Notes under the pieces: model-generated
The model's input: the letters and a program-made list of their open reading frames with translations, nothing else
What the model was told of the DNA's origin: nothing
Database searches by the model: none
Shown: piece after piece, positions 1 to 8,400 of the stretch
Layout: each line of letters opens with the position of its first letter
Numbering within the stretch: the stretch's first letter is position 1
Assembly: GCA_020444325.1 (NCBI GenBank)
Contig: JAHLLD010000012.1
Coordinates: 1 to 64,000, forward strand
DNA: 64,000 nucleotides
Source: a bacterium
Lineage (GTDB): Bacteria > Bacteroidota > Ignavibacteria > SZUA-365
Direction: 5' to 3'
Position numbers and translations under genes: made by a program

Positions 1-161
1 TCCCGCGCGATGCGAAGCGGCGCTCCTGCGTGAGCGCAAGCGAACTCCCGCGCGACGCGAAGCGGCGCTCCTGCGTGAGCGCAAGCGAACTCCTGCGCGA
101 CGCGAAGCGGCGCTCCTGCGTGAGCGCAAGCGAACTCCCGCGCGATGCGAAGCGGCGCTCA
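1..161. repeat. 45-bp GC-rich tandem repeat, 3.5 copies
   Basis: Three full 45-bp units (1-45, 46-90, 91-135) and a partial fourth (136-161) lie head to tail with only a few C/T differences and no unique spacer. The array may continue to the left of the window. It lies just downstream of the minus-strand receptor gene. It shares short words (gagcg, agcgaac) with the array at 55065-55107, so the two may belong to one genomic repeat type. Confidence 0.9.
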
Positions 162-168
162 GGCGCGA

Positions 169-189
169 GTTCCGTCCACAGGACGGAAC
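169..189. other. Perfect 9-bp hairpin after the receptor gene
   Basis: GTTCCGTCC and GGACGGAAC are separated by ACA just past the stop codon of the minus-strand receptor. No T-run follows on either strand, so it could be an atypical terminator or an mRNA 3'-end stabilising hairpin. Function is inferred only. Confidence 0.45.
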
Positions 190-196
190 GAGCTCA

Positions 197-2713
197 CTAG
201 AATTCGTCGTCGAACTCTTCGCCGCCCCGGCGCTCTTCACCCTTTTCCTTCTTGACGGGGTTCAGGTTGTAGCGCAGCGTAAGGGTGACCTGGGGTGACT
301 CGCGTTCATAGTAATGGTAGGATGAAAAATCGGTACCGAAGGTCCTGGATTCGCGGTCGGCACTGCCGAAGACGTCTCCGATGTCGAGGGTCGCGGAGAA
401 GCGGCGGTCGAAGAATTCCTGGCGTACGGCAAGATCGGCAACGGCGTAGCCTTCGGTGCGTCCCTGCGCGGAAACCGAGGGACTGTTGTACCGCAGGTTC
501 AGCTGCAGCATGGTGGTCGGTGAAAGTTTCAGCGTGTTGTTGAAACGCAGATTCCAGGTCAGGCGCTGCTCGTCGAAATTCTGTTCACCCAGCTGTCCGC
601 TGATGCGGTAATCATACACGTTTCCGAGCAGGTAGATGTCCCATAACCCGAAGGCGCGGAAGTTGAACAGCAGTTCGGCACCTGAGGCTGTCTCTTTGCC
701 GACGTTCTCCACGCGATGCAGGGTGACGTTATCATTGAAAACACTGCGCACGCGTTCGATTTTATTCGAAGTCGCGCGGTGGTAGCCTTCGAGGGATAAT
801 AGGTTTTCGCCAATGTGGGTTTGCCAGGCCATTTCCCAGGAATCGATGTACTCGGGCTGCAGGTCAGGGTTTCCAACGCGTACATTGTAAGCGTCCATCC
901 ATGTCAGGAAGGGCTCGAGATACCAGCCTCGTGGACGCTCGATGCGACGCGTGTAGCTGGCCATGATCTGCTGCGTAGCGGAGAAACTGTACGAGGTGTG
1001 GAGCGTGGGGAAATAATCCCATCGGTCAATGGAAAAGGTCGCGGCGGTATCGGTGTATTCCACCGTCCTGCCCGTGTACTCCCCTCGCAATCCCGCCTGG
1101 AAACCAAACTGCCCCACTTCGCTGCGGAACATGCTGTACAGCGCATGAATGTTGCGGTCGTAGGTGGTGGAACGGCTGAATTCGGGCTGCAGCACATACT
1201 GCTGCTGCTGCGTATCGTAATCCGACAACGTGGTTATATCCTCCGAGGAACTGATCCGCGACTGGTAACCGGATTCGAGTGAAGAAGCGGTACCGAGGGG
1301 ACGAAGATAGTCAACACGGGTTTCGACCCTGGTTCCGGGACCATCTTCCGTGCTGCGCCGTCCGCTTGTGATCGTGCCGCTTTCGTCCAGCAGCTCGTCG
1401 GTGGTCTCCTCCTCCCCTGTTCGATGTCTGTACGAGAACTGCGCGTTCAGTTCGTGTTTCTCACCGTCGAAACGGTGCTGGTAGTTGGCATCGCCGGCAA
1501 AGAAATTTCCACCCCGTCCACGGGTATTCTCACTGACGTAAGAACGCGGGATTTCGCCACTTCGCGTCTCGACATAATCCATCGTACTGTTTCCACCATG
1601 ATCCCGGTATCCGTAGCGGAGTCCCAGCCCGAAATTATCCCGTGCGCTGAAAGGGAGATCGATACCGCTGCGCAGACTCCACCCCTCACGGGCATGCCGC
1701 GAGTCCCCTCTGCTGTCAATGAGAATACTTCCGTCGCCCGTCTGAAATTCGCTGTTCTCACGCTCGGTTGCGTAGCGCCCGCGTTTTCCATAATCCCCAC
1801 CGAAATACACCGAGAAGCCTTCTCCCCGCTGCGTAAGCAGCATATCGGCGCCATAGCGGTCCTGCGTTCCCGCATTGATATTGAAGGTGCCGGTGGTGCC
1901 GGATTGCCGGCCCTTCTTCATGATGACGTTGATGATGCCGGAAACGCCTTCGGGATCATATTTGGCGGAGGGATTGGTGATGATTTCGATGTTTTCGATG
2001 GCGCTCGACGGAATCTGCTCGAGCGCATCAGAGGCATCGAGGGCTGAGGGACGGCCGTCGATCAGCAGCGTAAAACTACCACTGCCGCGCAGACGAACCG
2101 CGCCGTCGAGGTCCACGGTGACGGAAGGGACGTTCTGAAGCACGTCAACGGCTGTTCCGGACGTGGCCGTCAGCTGTCCTTCTACATTGATGACTTTCTT
2201 GTCGATCTCATAGGATACCGGCGCACGATCCGCGGCAACTTCAACTTCCTCCATGGCGATGGAGGCGACTTCCATGCGGATGCGCCCGAGATCGACGGTA
2301 TTTCCCTGCACGCGAACGCCATCGACACGCCGCTTCTCATACCCCATGAAACTCACATCGAGATAGTAGCGTCCGTCCGGTACATCGTCGAGTGTGAAGC
2401 GTCCTTCCGCATCCGTGATCGTTCCCTGCACCATGCTGCTGTCGGCGCTGCGCGACAGCACCACGCTGGCATATTCAATGATATGTCCGCTTTCATCATC
2501 AACGATGATGCCGCGCACTGTTTCGCCGCTTTTCGTCTGCGGAGAGCCGGACTGCGTCGCCTGCGGAGAGCCGGACTGCGTCGCCTGCGGAGAGCCGGAC
2601 TGCGTCGACGGCCCCCGTGCATTCTCCGATGCGGGGGCCTGCTGCGCGAAAAGTGTGACGGGAACGATAAATATCAGGATGGGAATGAGAACGCGAAAAC
2701 AGCTTGCGATCAT
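197..2713 (-). CDS. TonB-dependent receptor-like outer membrane beta-barrel protein
   Basis: Predicted 838-residue outer membrane receptor. The start at 2713 is chosen because it opens a clear signal peptide (hydrophobic LIPILIFIVP, cleavage after LFAQ near residue 24); the reading frame stays open further upstream but would run through the neighbouring GPP34 gene. After a repeat-containing linker (TQSGSPQA units) comes a carboxypeptidase-regulatory-like domain (about 62-145, SFMGYEKR), a plug-like domain (about 150-255, with VRLRGSGSFTLLIDGRPS) and a long beta-barrel region to the C-terminus. This order matches the 'outer membrane beta-barrel family' of Bacteroidota rather than SusC. The C-terminal tail is unusually charged (about 15 Lys/Glu/Asp/Arg-rich residues). 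It lies 38 nt after the GPP34 gene on the same strand and may be cotranscribed with it. Substrate unknown. Confidence 0.88.
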   Translation of the reverse strand: MIASCFRVLIPILIFIVPVTLFAQQAPASENARGPSTQSGSPQATQSGSPQATQSGSPQTKSGETVRGIIVDDESGHIIEYASVVLSRSADSSMVQGTITDAEGRFTLDDVPDGRYYLDVSFMGYEKRRVDGVRVQGNTVDLGRIRMEVASIAMEEVEVAADRAPVSYEIDKKVINVEGQLTATSGTAVDVLQNVPSVTVDLDGAVRLRGSGSFTLLIDGRPSALDASDALEQIPSSAIENIEIITNPSAKYDPEGVSGIINVIMKKGRQSGTTGTFNINAGTQDRYGADMLLTQRGEGFSVYFGGDYGKRGRYATERENSEFQTGDGSILIDSRGDSRHAREGWSLRSGIDLPFSARDNFGLGLRYGYRDHGGNSTMDYVETRSGEIPRSYVSENTRGRGGNFFAGDANYQHRFDGEKHELNAQFSYRHRTGEEETTDELLDESGTITSGRRSTEDGPGTRVETRVDYLRPLGTASSLESGYQSRISSSEDITTLSDYDTQQQQYVLQPEFSRSTTYDRNIHALYSMFRSEVGQFGFQAGLRGEYTGRTVEYTDTAATFSIDRWDYFPTLHTSYSFSATQQIMASYTRRIERPRGWYLEPFLTWMDAYNVRVGNPDLQPEYIDSWEMAWQTHIGENLLSLEGYHRATSNKIERVRSVFNDNVTLHRVENVGKETASGAELLFNFRAFGLWDIYLLGNVYDYRISGQLGEQNFDEQRLTWNLRFNNTLKLSPTTMLQLNLRYNSPSVSAQGRTEGYAVADLAVRQEFFDRRFSATLDIGDVFGSADRESRTFGTDFSSYHYYERESPQVTLTLRYNLNPVKKEKGEERRGGEEFDDEF
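2537..2608. repeat. 24-bp in-frame tandem repeat x3 in receptor N-terminus
   Basis: Three near-identical 24-bp units (2537-2560, 2561-2584, 2585-2608) encode the peptide TQSGSPQA three times, immediately after the signal peptide. Because the unit is a multiple of three, copy-number change would alter linker length without a frameshift. Confidence 0.92.
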
Positions 2714-2751
2714 GGATACTCGGAGTTCGTGGATGCTTTTGATGGTGGTTG

Positions 2752-3438
2752 TCAGGAAGATGCGGCAGAAGCTGCGCTGGATGCGACAGCGGCTGTCACA
2801 GCAGCCATCACGGCGGCGTTTACCTCGGCGACGACAGCTGACACTGCCTTCCCTACCCTCTCGTCCGTGATAAAGGCATCGATGCGCTTCTTCATCTCGC
2901 GCTTGTTCGATTTGCCGAACACTTCGGTGATGAGGTCGCAGGCGCGCACGAGACTGAGCAGCGCCAGAAGCCGTTCGGTTGGAGCAATGCGTCCTTCGAT
3001 CAGGTCGTGCAGCATCTCGCGCACACGACGTTCCGGCTGCGGATCCTCTTCGGGATACCGCTTGTACGGAATAACCCACAGAAATTTCTTTTCCTCACGC
3101 TTCAGAATGCCTTTCTGCACAAGGTTGTCGAATACACGCGCGCGGAACTTCGGGATTTTACGCTGCAACCGGGACACCCAGTATTTGCCGTCCCTCTCCT
3201 TGATCGAGTCATGGATAAGCTCCATCGCTTCATCAGCCAGCGGATCGCCTGTGGGAGTGGTATCAATCAGGGCGACGGTTTTCTCGCGCCATTGCAGGCG
3301 CTTCTGCATGTGTAATTCCAGCAGCAGCGCTCCGGCCAGACCATACGGTACCGAAGTCGACCCCGCCATTACGACGCTTCCTTTTTCGTCATCGGTTGCG
3401 AGCAGCAGAAGCTGTTCTGCGAGAGTAAGTTTCTTCAT
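2752..3438 (-). CDS. GPP34 (Golgi phosphoprotein 3-like) family protein
   Basis: A 228-residue protein beginning MKKLTLAEQLLLLATDDEKG, the typical opening of GPP34/GOLPH3-domain proteins, followed by LAGALLLELHMQKRL and a helical repeat core. In eukaryotes the family binds phosphoinositides; in bacteria its role is not settled, so no reaction is assigned. The start at 3438 has GGAG about 9 nt upstream; the frame is open for 30 more codons without a convincing ribosome site. The C-terminus is odd: the last ~25 residues are almost all Ala, Val and Ser. No signal peptide, so probably cytosolic or membrane-peripheral. It precedes the receptor gene on the same strand. Confidence 0.75.
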   Translation of the reverse strand: MKKLTLAEQLLLLATDDEKGSVVMAGSTSVPYGLAGALLLELHMQKRLQWREKTVALIDTTPTGDPLADEAMELIHDSIKERDGKYWVSRLQRKIPKFRARVFDNLVQKGILKREEKKFLWVIPYKRYPEEDPQPERRVREMLHDLIEGRIAPTERLLALLSLVRACDLITEVFGKSNKREMKKRIDAFITDERVGKAVSAVVAEVNAAVMAAVTAAVASSAASAASS

Positions 3439-3587
3439 TGTCGCTCCGTATGCATGGTGATTCCTGACCGTCTCCCAACCTATAAAACCTCTCAGCACCC
3501 TGAAAGCGTTCCTGGGTGGGAAATTCATCCCCTTGTGAAATCATCGTTAATAACCGGAATTCGAAGGAGGTGCCAGCTTCGCCCGGG

Positions 3588-5258
3588 TCAGGCGGAAATA
3601 TAGAGGAAGCGCTTGATCTTCTGTGTGGGAGTTTTTTCGAAAGGAATACGCTGCTCAATCACCGTCGCCAGCTGTGAGAAACGGTTGACCTGTGTGTTGA
3701 CATATCCTTTCAGCTCGTCCAGCGTCTCTTCGACCTTCTTTTGCACATATTGCACTGCTTCCTCCTTCATATGCGCGAAATGCTCCTCGATCTCCTCGTA
3801 GTTGAGATGCACGAGAGCGACAAGCTTCCCCTTCTGCTCCATGACCAGGGATTCGAGGACGTAGCGGTGACGGTTGATGACCGACTCGATTTCTTCAGGA
3901 TAGATGTTCTCACCGCTGGAACTGACGATCAGATTTTTCAACCTGCCCTTGATATACAAATGGCCATCCTCATCGAAACAGCCGAGATCGCCCGTGCGGA
4001 ACCAGCCATCATCCGTCAGCGTCTCGCGTGAAAGCTCGGGTTCATTGTAGTAGCCGCGCATGACGCTCGCCCCGCGTGCCTGGATCTCGCCCTCGCCGCT
4101 CTGCGAATCCGCATCGGCAATGCGCAGTTCGATGCCCTGCATGGCGGGACCAGTGGACTGATACCGAATATGCTCCGGATTGGCCCCGGCAAGCAGCGGT
4201 GCGGTTTCCGTCAGACCATATCCGACGGCATACGGGAAGCGCGCCTCGCGCAGGAATGCTTCAACCGACGCATCCAGCTTGGCGCCGCCGACACCGAAAA
4301 AGTGCAGGCGTCCCCCAAACGTCTTCAAAAGTTTGCGGCCGGCAATGCGGTACAGCAGTTTGCGGCCGGCATTCGTCCCGTGCACGCGACGAAGCAATCC
4401 ATTGCGCGTGACTTCGGGAAGCACACGCTGCTTATACACTTTCTCAATGACGAGAGGAACACTGAGCATGATTGTGGGACGCACTTTCTCAAGCGCCGGC
4501 AGCAGCGCACTGGCCGTCGGAGGTTTCTCGAGATAATGCACCGAGGCGCCGGTGAGTATCGGGAGGATAAGTCCGAGCGTGTTTTCGTATGTGTGCGAAA
4601 GCGGGAGAATGGAAAGAAACACATCCTCCGGCTGTACGGGCTGTATCGTCTGCACCTGCGTTGCATTGAACGCAATATTGCGATGCGTCAGCATCACGCC
4701 CTTTGATTTCCCTGTCGTCCCCGAGGTATAGATAATGGTCGCCAGGTCATCCTCGTGTACGTCGGATGCTTCTTCCACGCCGAATGAGGGACGCCAGAGA
4801 GGAGCGTGCGCACCTGTCCGGGTCTCTTTCGCGCCGTCTTCGATGATCTCGAATGAATCTATGAGCACGCGATGCCTCAGACGTGGTAAATCCAGGCCTG
4901 CAAGCTTCGGGTACAGCCTGGCCGACACAAACAACACATCACACCCGGCGTGCTGCAGAAAGGTCCCGATCTCGTTTTCATGAAAATCCGGCAGCAGCGG
5001 CACCGCCACTGCACCCATGGTTGTAATGGCAAAGTACGCCACCCCCCAGTTCGGCATGTTGCCGCTGAGGATGCCGACACGATCTCCTGGACGCACATCG
5101 AGCTTTCTCAGGGAGGCACGCACCTGTGAGACCGCTTCGCCGAGCTCGCTGTAACTCATCGGCGTGGCCGAGACGAAGGAAAGTGCGGGACGCTCAGCGT
5201 ACTCCGTGATGCTCTGGTTGAAAATGGCGGTGAGCGTCAGGTCTTTGGTTCTAATCAT
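3588..5258 (-). CDS. Long-chain acyl-CoA synthetase (AMP-binding, FadD/FAA-like)
   Basis: A 556-residue member of the ANL adenylating superfamily, expected to activate a fatty acid with ATP and CoA to acyl-CoA through an acyl-adenylate. Visible motifs are the P-loop-like IIYTSGTTGKSKG near residue 175, GYGLTETAP, the DGWFRTGDLG adenylate motif, and a C-terminal TPTQKIKRF that holds the usual catalytic lysine. The length is slightly short of typical long-chain synthetases (about 600 residues) but all core motifs are present. There is no signal peptide. It stands alone, with 149 nt to the next gene downstream and 173 nt to the upstream gene. Chain-length specificity cannot be read from the sequence. 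Confidence 0.9.
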   Translation of the reverse strand: MIRTKDLTLTAIFNQSITEYAERPALSFVSATPMSYSELGEAVSQVRASLRKLDVRPGDRVGILSGNMPNWGVAYFAITTMGAVAVPLLPDFHENEIGTFLQHAGCDVLFVSARLYPKLAGLDLPRLRHRVLIDSFEIIEDGAKETRTGAHAPLWRPSFGVEEASDVHEDDLATIIYTSGTTGKSKGVMLTHRNIAFNATQVQTIQPVQPEDVFLSILPLSHTYENTLGLILPILTGASVHYLEKPPTASALLPALEKVRPTIMLSVPLVIEKVYKQRVLPEVTRNGLLRRVHGTNAGRKLLYRIAGRKLLKTFGGRLHFFGVGGAKLDASVEAFLREARFPYAVGYGLTETAPLLAGANPEHIRYQSTGPAMQGIELRIADADSQSGEGEIQARGASVMRGYYNEPELSRETLTDDGWFRTGDLGCFDEDGHLYIKGRLKNLIVSSSGENIYPEEIESVINRHRYVLESLVMEQKGKLVALVHLNYEEIEEHFAHMKEEAVQYVQKKVEETLDELKGYVNTQVNRFSQLATVIEQRIPFEKTPTQKIKRFLYISA

Positions 5259-5431
5259 CGTTGTGCGATGGACTGTGGGGCCGGTGTATTTCAGGTAGGA
5301 TGCGAGAGGCGGAAAGCCGGATTCTCGTGCAGACGCCTTTCAGCACTCTTATTGCTGAAATATCCCCCCATTCATGGAAATTTCAAAGCAAAAACGGTGT
5401 CATCGACTCGGGGAGAAGCCCCTGCGGCTGA

Positions 5432-8400
5432 CTATTTGATCAGCTGCATGCGCTGTACGCGACGTTGTGTCGGTGTGCGGAGAACGCAGTAGTAGAGTCC
5501 ACTCGAAAGGCCATGCGCATCGAAAAGTAACGAATACACACCTGGCTGCAGGCTGCCCTGCTGCAGCGTACGCACCACACGTCCCACATCATCCATGACG
5601 ACGACTTCAGTATTCCCGGCCTCGATGATTTCGAACGTGATGACGGTGCTGGAATTGAATGGGTTCGGTCGATTGGCTTCGAGACGAATCGTACCGCTTG
5701 CATCGAACAGACGATCTCCGCCCTCGGTACAGATTTCCACAAGCACCGCTCCGTCGATCAGATCCGTCCGCACCGGTGCGCCTTCCCAGGTATACGCGTG
5801 CAGTGAGAGGGACGTACTGTCGACCGGACCGAGGAGAACGAGAAATTCAAGTGTGAGCAGACGCTGCGGGGAGCCTGCCGCGGGACCTGAGACCGGAACG
5901 ATACGCATATCGCCTTCCATCCGGCCTTCGGCCGTTGCTCCCCAGGGAATCAGAACGCGTCCGTCAATCTCCAGCTCGGCCGACCAGCCGGTGAGAGGGA
6001 GTCCGGCGAGTTGCTGCGCCTCGAGCAGATCGATGCTGATCATGATTCGCTCTCCCGGCTCGGCACGCAGCGTGGGGAGTCCGACCACAGCGCGGGCTTC
6101 CGCCGGTTCCATGCGCAACAGATGTGTGACGGTACCCGGACAGCCGAGTGAATCGAAAACGAGCGCTTGGTACACCCCGGTGTCCGCCACTGTGATGCAT
6201 TGTTTGTCCGCGATGCCACTGCCATCAGGCAATGTCCACCGAATCTGCTGCCAATTCCTGTCAAGGCACAGCTCAGTAGTGCCGCCATACACCAGCAGCG
6301 TGTCGCCAGTGATCACGGGAAGCGGAGCAGGATATATGGTCAGCATCACGGAGTCGCGTGCGGTGCATCCGTTTGCACCCCTGGTTTCCAGCACGACGCT
6401 CCCTGCCCTGTTGCGGCGCAGCGTGTCATCTGTACTGCTGCCGTCGGCGGTAATCCATCGATGCGAGGCATACGTCCCTGCCGCCGTCAGGCTGGTGCTT
6501 TCCCCTTCGCAGAACGCCGTCTCACCGATGATGAACGCGTCCGGCGCCGCGAGTGGTGTGACGATGATGGAGGACGTATCCGCACAGCCGCTGGTATTCG
6601 TTGCCACGAAGCGGTGCAATCCCAACTGTCCCGTTTCGATGCTGTCGGTCCCGGAAACCCGTCTCCCATCCGGCAGTATCCACAGGCTGCCGCTTTGATG
6701 CGGTCCCACGGAAAGCCACGTATTCTCTCCGCTGCAGAGCTGCGTTTCCCCTGCAATCGACGGAGCGATCACGGTTTCCACCAGTACCTGGATACTGCTG
6801 TCGTGGGGACAGCCAGACGGGAATAACCTTGTCTGTGCAGTGAGTTCGTGAGTACCGACTTCATTCCATCGCACGAGTACATCCGCGGTACCAGCGCCCT
6901 GGAGGATTTCACCACCGGCCGGGAGTATCCAGTCGACGGAGGAAAGGGAGTCGCCACCGACATGGTATCGCACTTCTTCTCCGGGGCAGACGGAGCGGGG
7001 TCCGTCAAATACCAGTGGCCTCAGGGGATACGTGTACACCCGAATGGTGTCATGCAGCACGCAGCCGCGCGAAGTCGTGACCGTTGCGACATAGCTGCCC
7101 GAATCCGTCACCGTAATGCGGCGCGTCTGCTCCCCCGTGCTCCAGGAATAGGAGGCATATCCCGCTCCCGCGTCGAGCTCGCGAGCATCGCCGCGGCAGA
7201 GTGTATCCGTCGATCCGCTGATGAGAACGGGGAGCTCCGCGTAAATCGGAACGGTTGTATCGCCACTGCATCCATTGTCCGAGTACACAGTGATATGATA
7301 AATACCGGGTTTCGTTACCTCGATGATGCGTGTGGTATCACCTGTACTCCATTCATACCGCGCATACCCACCTCCGGCGTCAAGAGAAACGCTCCCTCCG
7401 GGACATAGGGTATCGCTGGGGGGACGAATCTGCGGGGCGAGTTCATCGCCGATGCGAACCACGACGGTGTCGGACATGGCACGGCAGCCGATTTCATTTT
7501 CGACCTCTACCCAGAAGCGCCCGCTGTCGGTAATGGCGATGTTCGACATCGGCCCCTCAAGCCCTGTGCTCCAGCGGTAGATGTCGAAACCAGGTGTTGC
7601 ATTGAGCATGCTGACGGACCCTCTGCAGAGTACGAGTCCGCCATCGAGCCAGATGTCCACGCTTGGTTTTTCATGAATAACAATGTTCACTGGGTTCGAT
7701 TTTCCCACGCATCCCATGCTATCACGCACGGAAACCTGGTAGAGCCCCGGCAGGGTCACATCAAGCCAGGGGTCGGGGCTGAGCTGACCGGTGTTCCACT
7801 CGTATTCCGTGTACCCGGGTGTTGCTTCGAGACGAAGGATGCCCTCTCCACAGAGCACGCTGTCACCGACCGCCCGGAGTTTAATGTCGGGACCGGCATG
7901 CACAGTCAGCCGTATCGTGTCGGATGTAATGCGGCAGCCGTTGGAATCCGTTGCGACGACCCAGTAGTCACCACTGTCACCTCCGGGTATGGAAGGAATC
8001 TCTCCGTTGGCCCCCGTGCTCCAGCGGTAATTCACGAATCCCGGTGTGGCGTGCAGCATGACCTCCTCACCTTCACAGTGTTCGGCGGGACCATCGAGTA
8101 TCAGTTCCAGGAAAGGTGTGGGACTGCGACGCACGGTAATGGCATTCGATACGACACGGCAACCGTTGGCGTCGTATGCAACGACGGTGTATCGTCCTGA
8201 ATCGGTCACCGAAAGCAGGTTGCCCTTGCTGCTGTCACCGGTACTCCAGAAATACTGCGCATATCCCGGCGTTGCACGCAGCGTAACATCGTCTTCAGAG
8301 GAACAGATAACCGTATCACCGAGCGCTTCGAGTTTCAGCACCGACGCCGGATAATCACTGATGCCGATAGCCGGAGACAGTCCGCTGCAGCCGTTCGAAT

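Noticed and set aside
1-161. Possible CRISPR array
   Set aside because: Units abut directly with no unique spacers and no cas genes are in the window; the same reasoning applies to the arrays at 15181 and 54961.
2714-3079. N-terminal extension of the first receptor (122 extra codons)
   Set aside because: It overlaps the GPP34 coding sequence in another frame and is Arg-rich nonsense; the signal peptide begins at 2713.
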